Program-made: the position numbers and the translations under genes
Part shown: positions 18,488-27,646 of the stretch, one piece after another
How positions within the stretch are numbered: the first letter of the stretch is position 1
How the letters are laid out: each line of letters opens with the position of its first letter
From: Sporocytophaga sp.
GTDB taxonomy: Bacteria; Bacteroidota; Bacteroidia; Cytophagales; Cytophagaceae
Reading direction: 5' to 3'
Assembly: GCF_017745095.1 (NCBI RefSeq)
Contig: NZ_JAGHZZ010000010.1
Location: 82,997 to 146,996 of the forward strand
DNA length: 64,000 nucleotides
Notes under the pieces: model-generated
What the model was told of the DNA's origin: nothing
Database searches by the model: none
What the model saw: the letters and a program-made list of their open reading frames with translations, nothing else

Positions 18488-20062
18488 ATGAATCGTCAAA
18501 TTATTTTACTTCTTGTATTAATTACTTTTTCACAATCTTATTTATACGGCCAAAAAGTTTTATGGGGGAAAATGGAGCAAGAACCTATAAACGGAATGCT
18601 CAGAGATCCTGAGACTTTGACAGATCAAGGAATTTATGCTGTAAAAGGCTATGGCGGAGGACCTTATTCTGATTTTTATACTTTAAAGAAAGAAATAAAT
18701 CTTGAAAAATTTGACCTGGCATTTAACCTGAAATATACAATTGCATTACCACTTCCTGATTATGAGGGTTCAAAAGTGAGGCGTGAAGGTATTGTCAGTT
18801 TTGCAGGGAAAGAGCTTTTGTTCTCTTCCTGTGTAAAAGGCGGAGAACAAATATATCTTTTTACTCCATTATCTCCGTCCGGAGTAACTAATCCATATAA
18901 CGTATTAGGGCGACTTACAATTGAGGGAAAGGATCCTGCAGAGTTAGTCATAATTAAAAAGAATGATAAACTTTTTATTCATAATCAGAATTCAAAAGCA
19001 AGAAAAAATTATTCCTTCTTCTATACCTTCGTTTTGAATAAAAACCTTCAAGTAGAAGTTACCAATAAAGTAAAATTAGACTTGCCATCGGAATCGTACT
19101 CGATACTTAAATGTGAAATAGATAGGTTTGATAACTGGCATTTACTTGTTAAGAATAAATCGGGAAAAGATAATACCGAGACCAGTTCAAAAAAGGAGTT
19201 TGAGTATCAGTTATTTTCACTTATGAAGGGGGCTGTACAACAAACTAAAATAGTGGCTGAGTCAAAAGCAATCAAACAAATTAAAATGTCATCTCAGGGA
19301 GATGATTTAATTATCACGGGATTCTATAGCGATAAGATTATAACAGGATCAGGGGAGTGGAAGACAGTAACAATAGTAGATAAGCAGTCAGGAGTTTTTT
19401 ATGGAAGGGTTAATTCTTTAGAACCATTTAAACTTAAAATTGCAAACATTGATTTTGGGCCTGAATTTATTGATGTTGAAGATAAAAAAGATAGTTATGT
19501 AATCTCTGCTGATTTTCTGTTACAGGATATATCTGTAACTGACGATGGCAAGTGCTATATCTTCTCAGAAGAAATTTCAAATAGTAGCTACGGTACTTTT
19601 GCAAATTTTTCAAGTAATGGAGCAGGGCCATTTTTTGTTGGTGCTGCGGGGTATACTATATATTACAGAGATATACTCATAATTGAATTGGACAAAGAGG
19701 GGAAAATTAAACGTCATGTTGTGGTCAGAAAAAAGCAAGATGGAAAAGATAGTCTTATTCCATATTGTTCATATGTTAAATCTGTCAAAGATGGCAAGAT
19801 CAGATTAGTATTTTCAGATGATAATAAAAATATTCCTGGAGAGAATAAAAAGGCTCATTTTAAAAATTCCAACTATGCTATTACTGTGGTTTGTACAATT
19901 GATGAGCAGAGTAATGAGAAAAGGGTTGTTGTTGATTTTACCGATGAAATAGGATTGATTAAAATTTCTGAAATAATTAAAAAAAATGAATCTGAATTTG
20001 TAGTGTATAAAAACAATACAAGAGCTGAAACTTTTATGTTTGGAGTTTTAAAGCTTGAGTAA
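18488..20062 (+). CDS. Secreted protein of unknown function
   Basis: 524 residues from the ATG at 18488, chosen because it starts a clean signal peptide (MNRQIILLLVLITFSQSYLYG); an earlier ATG at 18440 would give an unlikely 16-residue extension. The mature part is rich in alternating beta-strand patterns with repeated aspartates and lysines, as in propeller-like secreted proteins, but I see no catalytic motif and no T9SS C-terminal signal. It is divergent from the T9SS cluster and ends 35 bases before a GH97 gene on the same strand, so the two may be co-transcribed. I do not recognise the family. Confidence 0.75.
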   Translation: MNRQIILLLVLITFSQSYLYGQKVLWGKMEQEPINGMLRDPETLTDQGIYAVKGYGGGPYSDFYTLKKEINLEKFDLAFNLKYTIALPLPDYEGSKVRREGIVSFAGKELLFSSCVKGGEQIYLFTPLSPSGVTNPYNVLGRLTIEGKDPAELVIIKKNDKLFIHNQNSKARKNYSFFYTFVLNKNLQVEVTNKVKLDLPSESYSILKCEIDRFDNWHLLVKNKSGKDNTETSSKKEFEYQLFSLMKGAVQQTKIVAESKAIKQIKMSSQGDDLIITGFYSDKIITGSGEWKTVTIVDKQSGVFYGRVNSLEPFKLKIANIDFGPEFIDVEDKKDSYVISADFLLQDISVTDDGKCYIFSEEISNSSYGTFANFSSNGAGPFFVGAAGYTIYYRDILIIELDKEGKIKRHVVVRKKQDGKDSLIPYCSYVKSVKDGKIRLVFSDDNKNIPGENKKAHFKNSNYAITVVCTIDEQSNEKRVVVDFTDEIGLIKISEIIKKNESEFVVYKNNTRAETFMFGVLKLE

Positions 20063-20097
20063 AGTATTATAATATACTAAATCCAATATAACCTGAT

Positions 20098-21981
20098 ATG
20101 AAGTTAGAATCTCCCGATGCGCGTTTAAGTATAAATATTGAGGAATCACAAACTGGGGTAATTCTCTTATGCGCATATCAAAGAAAAAATTTTCTTAAAT
20201 GCAGTCTTCGAGGCTTTGATACAACTGAAGGAAAAATTGGGGAGCATCTAAAAATCAGAAGTGCTGAACGTGTGTCATCGAGGGAGAATTATAATCTTTT
20301 TTCAGGAAAATCCAGTAAAGCGATAGCAATATATAATCAAATCATCTTGCATTGTCAGGATCGTTCAGGAAGCAGGTATCATATTGATATAATTGTAAGG
20401 GCATATAATGAAGGATTAGCTTTCTATTATAAGTTTTCTGAAAGTGAAAATTATGAACTTCATATAATTAACGAGAACAACCACTATTCTCTGATTGATT
20501 CAGATGTTACCTTGTGGCCAATGTATCTTAATTCGTTTGCCACCAATTATGAGGAGTTGTATCATAAGCAGACTATTTCTGAATTGATACCTGAACGTTT
20601 AATAGCCTTACCATTTTTAACTCACAATGAACACCTTGCTTTTGCAATTACAGAAGCAGCTCTCATAGATTATGCCGGAAGTTATCTGAAATGGGATATT
20701 GAGACCAAATCTATGTATAATGTATTGTCTCGTCGTTCTGATGACCTTATAGCTGTAAGAAAAAGTGGTCCATTTCAAACTCCCTGGAGAGCTGTGATGA
20801 CTGGAGATCATGCTGGTAAATTAATAGAGTCAAATCTACTGAACCATTTAAATCATCCTTCTAAAATTACTAATGCTGAAGAGTGGATACATCCTGGAAA
20901 ATATGCCTGGGACTGGTGGTCGAATGCGGTGGTTAAAAAGGAAGGAATATCGGGGGGGATGAATACCGATACCTTCAAGTATTATATAGATTTTGCCAGT
21001 TCTTTTAACCTTGAATATATACTTATAGACGCCGGCTGGTACGGCAGTCATGATGATATAGAAGCAGATATTACAAAATTCATTCCCGAACTCAATCTTC
21101 ATGAAATTATAAAATATGGAAAAGAAAGAAATGTAGGCATTCTTTTGTGGCTCAATTGGAATTGTATAAAAAGACAAATGCATGAAGCATTTCCACTATT
21201 CAGACAATGGGGAATTAAAGGAATAAAAATGGATTATATGGATAGAGATGATCAGGAGATGGTTCGTTTTTATGTTGAAGTTACGGAATTTGCAGCAGAG
21301 AATCTTTTGCTCCTTGATATGCACGGAGCCCATAAACCAACCGGCTTATCTAGAACTTATCCTAACTTACTTACATATGAAGGTGTTAGAGGAATGGAGT
21401 ATAATAAATGGGCTAGTACTATGCCTTCTCATCATGTAACAATACCATATACAAGAATGCTTGCAGGTCCTATGGATTTTACACCTGGTGCATTTCGTAA
21501 TGTATCTTTGGAAAAACATAGACCGGATTGGCAAGAGCCAATGGCTATAGGGACAAGGTGCAGTCAGCTTGCGATGTATGTTGTATATGAAAGTGGTTTA
21601 CAAAGTCTATGCGATTATCCTGATGCGTATTATGGGCAGCCAGGATCAGAGTTTTTAAAGATTGTACCTGCATCTTGGGATGAAACAAAGTTTCTGAAAG
21701 GGGAGGTTGGACAATACATTGTATTAGCGAGAAGAAAAGGAAATCAATGGTTCATAGGGGCCATGACAAATGAGGAGGAGCGATTTGTAGAAATAGATTT
21801 ATCTGTATTGGGAGAAAAAACATTCAGTTACATTTTATATAAAGATATACCAGAGTCCAAAGTATATCAGGAAAAGCTGGAAGTCGAAGAGGGAACATAC
21901 TTAATTGAAAAAACTTTTATAATATGGATGGCGCCAGGTGGAGGGATGGCAGGTGTTCTGAATATAATGGATAATGATTAA
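20098..21981 (+). CDS. Glycoside hydrolase family 97 protein without signal peptide
   Basis: 627 residues. GH97 hallmarks are present in order: WIHPGKYAWDWWSNAVV near the start of the barrel, YILIDAGWYG, GILLWLNWN, GIKMDYMDRDDQEMVRFY (Asp379), LLLDMHGAHKPTGLSRTYPN, YEGVRGMEYNKW (Glu428), then MLAGPMDFTPGAFRN and the C-terminal beta domain. GH97 covers alpha-glucosidases (SusB type) and alpha-galactosidases; I cannot tell substrate or inverting versus retaining mechanism by eye. Unlike most relatives there is no signal peptide: the ATG at 20098 has an in-frame stop (TAA) three codons upstream. A cytoplasmic enzyme is therefore implied. No susC/susD genes are nearby. Confidence 0.9.
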   Translation: MKLESPDARLSINIEESQTGVILLCAYQRKNFLKCSLRGFDTTEGKIGEHLKIRSAERVSSRENYNLFSGKSSKAIAIYNQIILHCQDRSGSRYHIDIIVRAYNEGLAFYYKFSESENYELHIINENNHYSLIDSDVTLWPMYLNSFATNYEELYHKQTISELIPERLIALPFLTHNEHLAFAITEAALIDYAGSYLKWDIETKSMYNVLSRRSDDLIAVRKSGPFQTPWRAVMTGDHAGKLIESNLLNHLNHPSKITNAEEWIHPGKYAWDWWSNAVVKKEGISGGMNTDTFKYYIDFASSFNLEYILIDAGWYGSHDDIEADITKFIPELNLHEIIKYGKERNVGILLWLNWNCIKRQMHEAFPLFRQWGIKGIKMDYMDRDDQEMVRFYVEVTEFAAENLLLLDMHGAHKPTGLSRTYPNLLTYEGVRGMEYNKWASTMPSHHVTIPYTRMLAGPMDFTPGAFRNVSLEKHRPDWQEPMAIGTRCSQLAMYVVYESGLQSLCDYPDAYYGQPGSEFLKIVPASWDETKFLKGEVGQYIVLARRKGNQWFIGAMTNEEERFVEIDLSVLGEKTFSYILYKDIPESKVYQEKLEVEEGTYLIEKTFIIWMAPGGGMAGVLNIMDND

Positions 21982-22071
21982 ATTCTGAATGTTTAACCAA
22001 ATTGAATGTAACTTAACTTTTAATTTTGGGTTTGATAAAATTAAAATACATTTGAAATAAATTAGAAAGTC

Positions 22072-22296
22072 ATGAAAAAGAATTCACTTTTGGTAATCAT
22101 CATTTTTGCAGTGCTTGGTGTCTTTGCTTACGCAGTAACGGAGCATTTAAAATTGGAAGAATGTAAGAAAGAAAAAGATAGTAGCCGTAACACTTCATTT
22201 AGTGTGATTAAAAATCTAACAGAAGAAAATCATTTACTGCGAGCTGCAAATGATTCACTGCAAAATGAATTGAAAAGTCTCACACAACAGAAATAG
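22072..22296 (+). CDS. Small single-pass membrane protein with coiled coil
   Basis: 74 residues: a lysine start, one hydrophobic segment (LLVIIIFAVLGVFAYAV), then a charged helix with heptad spacing (VIKNLTEENHLLRAANDSLQNELKSL) likely to be a coiled coil outside the membrane. It lies 90 bases after the GH97 gene and ends 14 bases before the convergent gene at 22311. No family recognised; the orderly helix pattern suggests a real gene. Confidence 0.6.
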   Translation: MKKNSLLVIIIFAVLGVFAYAVTEHLKLEECKKEKDSSRNTSFSVIKNLTEENHLLRAANDSLQNELKSLTQQK

Positions 22297-22310
22297 CTTT
22301 TTCCAATGAT

Positions 22311-23270
22311 TTATGAGTACACGAAGTCTAGTCGGTTTGCAAGATCCTGAATATATTTTCTTTTTGTCAGTTTTTCAATCCAGTTTTCAGGAATAGATTT
22401 ATAACCATAATATAGACCAGCCAGTCCTCCTGTGATGGCTCCATTAGAGCTTGTATTGTTGCCAAGATTTATTGATTTGAGCACAGCTTCTTTGTATGAA
22501 TCAGTCTTTAATAAACACCATAGTGATGTTTCCAGTGATTCTATGACATATTCTCCTGATCTTAAATTTACTATAGAACAATTAGTGATATCAGATTGAA
22601 TTATCCTTTCAAAGTATCTTGTCTCATTTTTGTCAAAGCATATAACATCCCAAAGTTCCTTTATATCAAGCCTTGCCTGATAATATGCATCTGATTTTTC
22701 ATGACCATTTAAAATGTATTCTGCCACTTTTAAATAAATCATACAACACATAGCAGCCCTGATATGGTTATGAGTAAGTGATGAGTTGCTCCAAATGATA
22801 TCAAATTGAGTTTTAATATTTTTCTCTTTTATCACATATAGCAAAGGAAGAATTCTCATTAAAGAACCATTACTATTGTCAATGCCAGAAGCATAAGAGA
22901 ATAAAGTTTGATTTCCTTCCTTACTTTGATTTATTATCTTTTCCAGTCTGGATATGGCTTTAACGGTTGTATTGTTATTATTAAAAATATACCCTTTCGC
23001 GCTCTTGAAAGATGCATTTTTCCACCCTATAAAATTTGTAGCTGTTGTTTCCAGATCATAACCATTAGCTATGGATTCTGCGAGGCAAAATGTAAGAGCA
23101 CTACTATGTGACCATGTTCCAGGAGGTTGGTTATATGCTTTAAAACCAACCATATCAGAAGCAGGGTTTTTAAACATATCAATTCTTCCCAATGATTCAA
23201 ATGGTACTCCAAGCGCTTCTCCCACAGCGATTCCAAAGAGAATGTCTTTAGCGAATCCTTTTGTATTCAT
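22311..23270 (-). CDS. ADP-ribosylglycohydrolase (DraG) fold protein, probable pseudoenzyme
   Basis: 319 residues with the DraG/ARH fold signatures in order: GIAVGEALGVPFE, PPGTWSHSSALTFCLAESI, GIDNSNGSLMRILPL, SLTHNHIRAAMCCMIYL and LGNNTSSNGAITGGLAGLYYG. Active relatives have GDALG, TWSDDSSLTFCLA and GNDTDTxAAITGGLAG, where the acidic residues hold magnesium and the substrate ribose. Here residue 18 is Glu instead of Asp, residues 55-56 are His-Ser instead of Asp-Asp, and residues 272-275 read Asn-Thr-Ser-Ser instead of Asp-Thr-Asp-Thr. Loss of both metal sites with the rest of the fold intact argues for a catalytically dead, possibly binding, protein. Convergent with the 22072 gene. Confidence 0.85.
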   Translation of the reverse strand: MNTKGFAKDILFGIAVGEALGVPFESLGRIDMFKNPASDMVGFKAYNQPPGTWSHSSALTFCLAESIANGYDLETTATNFIGWKNASFKSAKGYIFNNNNTTVKAISRLEKIINQSKEGNQTLFSYASGIDNSNGSLMRILPLLYVIKEKNIKTQFDIIWSNSSLTHNHIRAAMCCMIYLKVAEYILNGHEKSDAYYQARLDIKELWDVICFDKNETRYFERIIQSDITNCSIVNLRSGEYVIESLETSLWCLLKTDSYKEAVLKSINLGNNTSSNGAITGGLAGLYYGYKSIPENWIEKLTKRKYIQDLANRLDFVYS

Positions 23271-23729
23271 AAATATAACAAGTTGGGCTTATATCAATTT
23301 TCAGAATTATTAATCCATTGATCCTATGAATCTTATATGAAACTGTGTTTGAGATATTTGGTTATAACCCAAAAAGAGCGCGAATCTATTAATACCAAAT
23401 GTGTAATTGAAGTCTAATGTATTGTATTGAAAATCTTTACGTTAAAAGTTTTGAGATGATGGAAAAAATAAACAACTTGTAATCAGATAGAATAATGGTG
23501 ATGATACTATCCGCAAAATCACTATTAAAATTATAAAATTATAAGTTCCAGAAAATCAGACAAATGTTAGAATTGATTGCATTCTTGCGTAAATTGAAGG
23601 TAACTAAGATTATGTAAGCGGCGTATCAAGCTCTCTACAAAGGATTTATAATATTGGTCCTTACCACTTTTGTATTTATTCCTCTGATTATTAAGTTGAA
23701 TTAGTTTTTCTTTCTAAATCTATTATTGC
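23271..23729. other. Divergent intergenic region, 459 bp
   Basis: AT-rich spacer between two divergent genes, which should hold both promoters. I found no clean TTTG/TAnnTTTG pair, no hairpin followed by a T-run and no plausible small gene in it. Confidence 0.4.
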
Positions 23730-25598
23730 ATGATTAAAACTCTACGATGGATATTTGTGATTTTTTCAATCACAACTTATGCCCAGAAACCGACATTTAC
23801 CGCCAATGATGTTGTTGAACCATATTCAGGAATTTTTGCATATGGTACAAACCCGGGTTATTATAGCGGATTTAATAATAATGCACCTACAGACAAATTG
23901 TTATCTGACTTAATGGAAAAGGCTGGCTTATACTCCATGCGTCCAAAGCTTAATGATAAGTTTGTTGAAGACTATGGAATAAATGTGAGACTTAGCGAAT
24001 TCAAATATTATGTTGAGAACAAAAAAATGCATGATATTACTTTGTTTCTTGATGGTGATATTTTAGCATCTCATCAATCTACCGAAACTATCACATGTGG
24101 AACGAAGACTTTGAATAGTCAGGTGTTTAAGAACATGTATCTTCCGATATGGGATGCCAGTGATCCTAATAAAACTCCTATTAACGAGAATAACTATTAT
24201 GCAAATTTTGTATATAAAGTTATTCAGACATATGGTGATTATATCAGATTTGTAGAGGTATGGAATGAACCTGATTTTACCTATAGCGGTCTTGGTGATA
24301 AGAATAAAGGGGAGACAGGTAACTGGTTTGATAATGATCCTAATCCTTGTGACTTGCCCAATTTGAATGCTTCGATACCTCAGTATGTGCGTTTGTTAAG
24401 AATTACCTATGAAGTTGTAAAGGCGTTAAAGCCCAATCTATATGTGACTACAGGTGGTATTGGATATGCAGGTTTTTTAGATGCTATGCTCAGAGTAACA
24501 GATAATCCTGATGAAGGAAAAGTTTCAACAGAATATCCGTTAAAAGGCGGTGCTTATTTCGATGTATTAAGTTATCATTCCTATCCACAATACAACCAAA
24601 GAACATGGAACAATTCTAAAGGTGATTTTGATTACTTCAGACATTCTGATAAAGCTGTTCAGGCAATGTTGGATCAAAAAGAAAAGCTCAATAATGTTCT
24701 TGATAAGTTTGGATATAATGGAACTACATATCCTGAGAAAATATGGATTATCACTGAAACCAATATTCCAAGAAAGACTTATACAGATGCAACTTGGATA
24801 GGATCTCCTGAGGCACAACGCAATTTTGTTGTAAAAGCATTTGTAAAAGCTCAGATGAATAATATCGTGCAACTATATACTTATAAGCTTGGAGATGATA
24901 CTGATGAGTCTGCTAGTACTTCACCAAAGCAAGGAATGGATTTAATGGGAATGTTTTATAACCTTAACACTGCAACACCTGCAACAGCCAAAATTACTCC
25001 TGCCGGAGTTGCAACTAAGTCGCTTACATGGCTTATACATGGAAGTGTTTATGATCCGGATAAAACACTTGCACTCAACCTATCTGCATCAGGAGCAGAT
25101 GGAGCTGCATTTACAAAAGGTAATGAAACTTATTATGTGCTGTGGGCGAAAACAACTCTGGACAGGAATGAAACTGCTTCTGTTCAATATACACTTCCTG
25201 GTACTCCTGCAGCTGGATCTATGATTTATAGCTGGGACTATTCTTCTACTAATAAAGGACAAGCTCTTACCGCTAATACAATAACATTAACAGGATCTCC
25301 CATTGTAATAAAGGCAGATTTTACTTCAGTCACATCAGGAATAAATAGCTCTTTATTAAAGGCCTCTGTTAAATTTTATCCTAATCCTGCTGATGATTCT
25401 TTAACAATTGAAAGTACCAATGAGGTAGGATATCTATCTGCAGATTTATTAAAAACAAATGGATCTTTAGTTCGTAAGATTGATATCGGGCTTCAATTGC
25501 AAAAGACATTAGATATATCAGATCTTAATTCAGGTATATACTATCTAAAGTTTTCAAATGGTAAAGGTACCTGGACACAGAAGCTTGTAATAGAATAG
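23730..25598 (+). CDS. T9SS-exported clan GH-A glycoside hydrolase
   Basis: 622 residues with a signal peptide ending near TYAQ. The catalytic part looks like a TIM-barrel clan GH-A enzyme (GH39/GH5-like): FVEVWNEPDF puts the acid/base Glu at residue 180, and WIITETNIP puts the nucleophile Glu at residue 343. The 163-residue gap and the strand contexts fit that clan. YFDVLSYHSYPQ supplies a conserved His. The end (VKFYPNPADDSLTIES...SGIYYLKFSNG...KLVIE) is a type A T9SS sorting domain, so the enzyme should reach the cell surface or medium. Substrate unknown, probably a plant or microbial polysaccharide. A strong terminator follows at 25619. Confidence 0.85.
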   Translation: MIKTLRWIFVIFSITTYAQKPTFTANDVVEPYSGIFAYGTNPGYYSGFNNNAPTDKLLSDLMEKAGLYSMRPKLNDKFVEDYGINVRLSEFKYYVENKKMHDITLFLDGDILASHQSTETITCGTKTLNSQVFKNMYLPIWDASDPNKTPINENNYYANFVYKVIQTYGDYIRFVEVWNEPDFTYSGLGDKNKGETGNWFDNDPNPCDLPNLNASIPQYVRLLRITYEVVKALKPNLYVTTGGIGYAGFLDAMLRVTDNPDEGKVSTEYPLKGGAYFDVLSYHSYPQYNQRTWNNSKGDFDYFRHSDKAVQAMLDQKEKLNNVLDKFGYNGTTYPEKIWIITETNIPRKTYTDATWIGSPEAQRNFVVKAFVKAQMNNIVQLYTYKLGDDTDESASTSPKQGMDLMGMFYNLNTATPATAKITPAGVATKSLTWLIHGSVYDPDKTLALNLSASGADGAAFTKGNETYYVLWAKTTLDRNETASVQYTLPGTPAAGSMIYSWDYSSTNKGQALTANTITLTGSPIVIKADFTSVTSGINSSLLKASVKFYPNPADDSLTIESTNEVGYLSADLLKTNGSLVRKIDIGLQLQKTLDISDLNSGIYYLKFSNGKGTWTQKLVIE

Positions 25599-25618
25599 TA
25601 AATTTAAAAAAAATAAAA

Positions 25619-25662
25619 TACGCCCCATCATAACATCTGGTTATGTTGGGGCGTATTTTTTT
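25619..25662 (+). terminator. Intrinsic terminator after the GH-A glycosidase gene
   Basis: TACGCCCCATCATAAC (25619-25634) and GTTATGTTGGGGCGTA (25640-25655) pair with one mismatch around a 5-base loop, followed by a run of seven or more T residues. It begins 20 bases after the stop codon. The upstream flank is A-rich, so it could also act on the other strand. Confidence 0.9.
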
Positions 25663-25898
25663 AGAATACAATCAGTTCACCTTAAATTTTTTCTGGTCCA
25701 TTTTAAAAATGGGTGATTGACTGTTTTAATAGGATAGTAAATATTCTTTTATTAGATATTGTACACTGTTTCAGATTTTTATGTGTTGCTCTGTCATCTA
25801 AATTACTTATCTTACAGACATAGTGAATTGATCATCCATTTCTTTTCTATTAAAAGTTGTGAATGAATAAATTAATTAACTGATTAATTGAATCTATC

Positions 25899-26882
25899 AT
25901 GAATTTAATGAAAGCAATAACTTACTCCAGGTATGGTAATCCGGAAGTTCTTCAAATGAAAGAGATAGAAAAACCTGTACCTGGTGACGATGAAGTGCAA
26001 GTAAAGATTTATGCAACTTCAGTAAATTCATGGGATTGGGATTTGCTGAGAGGAAAACCCTATTTATATAGGTTATTATTCGGTGTATTTAAGCCTAAGT
26101 ATAAGATTATAGGTTGTGATATAGCTGGAAGAATTGAATTGGTGGGAAAAAATGTTAAATATCTAAAGGCTGGAGATACAGTAATGGGAGATATATCTGC
26201 ATGTTGGGGAGGTTTTGCGGAATATGTTTGTGTTCCTGAAAAATTGCTAACATTAAAACCTTCTGATCTGTCTTTTGAACATGCCGCTGCAATACCTCAG
26301 GCAGGTGTACTTGCCTTACAATCTCTGTATGATGGTGTGTCAATTAAACCAGGTTATAAAGTATTGATCAATGGTGCCGGAGGAGGTGTGGGGACCTTCG
26401 CACTACAGATAGCAAAATCACTTGGGGCAGAGGTGACTTGTGTTGATAGTTATCAAAAGCTGGAGATGTTGTACAATCTTGGAGCAGATCATTTAATTGA
26501 TTACAAACATGAGGATTTTGCAGAAAAGGGTTTTCGATACAATCTGATTATTGATGTTGTTGCTAATCATTCTGTCTTTGCTTATAAAAAAGCTTTATTG
26601 CCCGGAGGAAGGCTGTTTGTTATAGGAGGAACAATACCCTGTTTATTACAAGTTGGTATACTAGGAGCTTTAATTTCTGTAAATGATGACAGAAAGCTAC
26701 GGATTCTGGTACACGAACCGAATAAAGGCTTAGGCCTTCTGCTTGACTTAATTAAAAAGGGTCTTGTAAAGCCTGTTATAGATTCTACATATCATTTAAG
26801 GGATGTTCCCCAAGCATTGCAACATCTGGGTGATGGTAAGGCAATGGGGAAAATTGTAATTAAAGTAAACGAAGAAGGTTGA
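25899..26882 (+). CDS. MDR family NAD(P)-dependent oxidoreductase (quinone oxidoreductase-like)
   Basis: 327 residues, the usual length for zinc-free quinone reductase-like members of the medium-chain dehydrogenase/reductase family. The N-terminal GroES-like domain carries YGNPEVLQMKE, VNSWDWDLLRG and GCDIAGRIELVGKNV; the Rossmann domain has the NADPH motif INGAGGGVGTFALQIAKSLGA, followed by GADHLIDYKHEDF and the typical LPGGRLFVIGG. The structural zinc cysteines of alcohol dehydrogenases are absent. It would be a cytoplasmic reductase of quinones or unsaturated carbonyls; the substrate cannot be told. A 300-bp AT-rich spacer precedes it. Confidence 0.9.
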   Translation: MNLMKAITYSRYGNPEVLQMKEIEKPVPGDDEVQVKIYATSVNSWDWDLLRGKPYLYRLLFGVFKPKYKIIGCDIAGRIELVGKNVKYLKAGDTVMGDISACWGGFAEYVCVPEKLLTLKPSDLSFEHAAAIPQAGVLALQSLYDGVSIKPGYKVLINGAGGGVGTFALQIAKSLGAEVTCVDSYQKLEMLYNLGADHLIDYKHEDFAEKGFRYNLIIDVVANHSVFAYKKALLPGGRLFVIGGTIPCLLQVGILGALISVNDDRKLRILVHEPNKGLGLLLDLIKKGLVKPVIDSTYHLRDVPQALQHLGDGKAMGKIVIKVNEEG

Positions 26883-26981
26883 TTTGTTTAGAAGCATTAT
26901 TGACATCTTGGGAGCTATCCTTACATTGGGACTCTCAATAAACATTTCGTTTGATAGAAAGTAAGACCCAAAATTAAGCCC

Positions 26982-27371
26982 GTGAATAAAGATATTCAAG
27001 AATACAATGATGCATTATCTATCGAAGATAAAGCGATCAGCGACTTGTTGGCAAAGGAAATTAACCGCAATTTGCCTGAAGCTGAAAATAAAATATGGCA
27101 TAGACATCCTGTATGGTTTTTAAACGGGAATCCTATTGTTGGTTATAGCAAATTGAAAAACTGTGTCCGGTTGTTGTTCTGGAGTGGACAGTCATTTGAA
27201 GAGGATGCCTTGCAGGTGGAAGGAAGTTTTAAAGCTGCAGAAGTTCGATATACATCAGTGGAGCAGGTCAATATAAAGGATCTGAAGCGCTGGCTTGAAA
27301 AATCAAAAGTAATTCAATGGGATTATAAGAACATTGTTAAGCGCAAAGGTGTTCTGGAGCGGTTAATGTAA
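26982..27371 (+). CDS. DUF1801 domain protein
   Basis: 129 residues. The pattern IWHRHPVWFLNGNPIVGYSKLKNCVRLLFWSG is typical of the small DUF1801 (YdhG/YdeI-like) family: an alpha-beta fold with conserved tryptophans and a strand reading as xxGxxxxKxxxxLxFW. These are cytoplasmic proteins of unknown role, some linked to metal or stress responses. It follows the oxidoreductase by 99 bases on the same strand and may share its transcript. Confidence 0.75.
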   Translation: MNKDIQEYNDALSIEDKAISDLLAKEINRNLPEAENKIWHRHPVWFLNGNPIVGYSKLKNCVRLLFWSGQSFEEDALQVEGSFKAAEVRYTSVEQVNIKDLKRWLEKSKVIQWDYKNIVKRKGVLERLM

Positions 27372-27646
27372 ATAAATAAAGAAAAGACTTATATCATTGT
27401 ACCTATCTACATTAATCAATGACATCGGTTACAGAGTAAGTTACTTTTATATGTTAAATATTGCAGCTATTGCGATGATTTTTGTTATTGAAAAGTACAG
27501 AGTAATGAATGGTCAAAATCGCGGCGGTGTCAGAATTCTTTGTGACTATCCTGTGAGCATTCTTGTATAGATTTATGCTATGTATAAATGAATCCTGACT
27601 TGTATTTTTCAGCATATTCGTGTCCTAAATACTTAAAGTCCTATAA

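Noticed and set aside
18415-18612. Plus-strand 65-codon frame in front of the secreted protein
   Set aside because: It overlaps the signal peptide of the supported gene in another frame and has no coding features.
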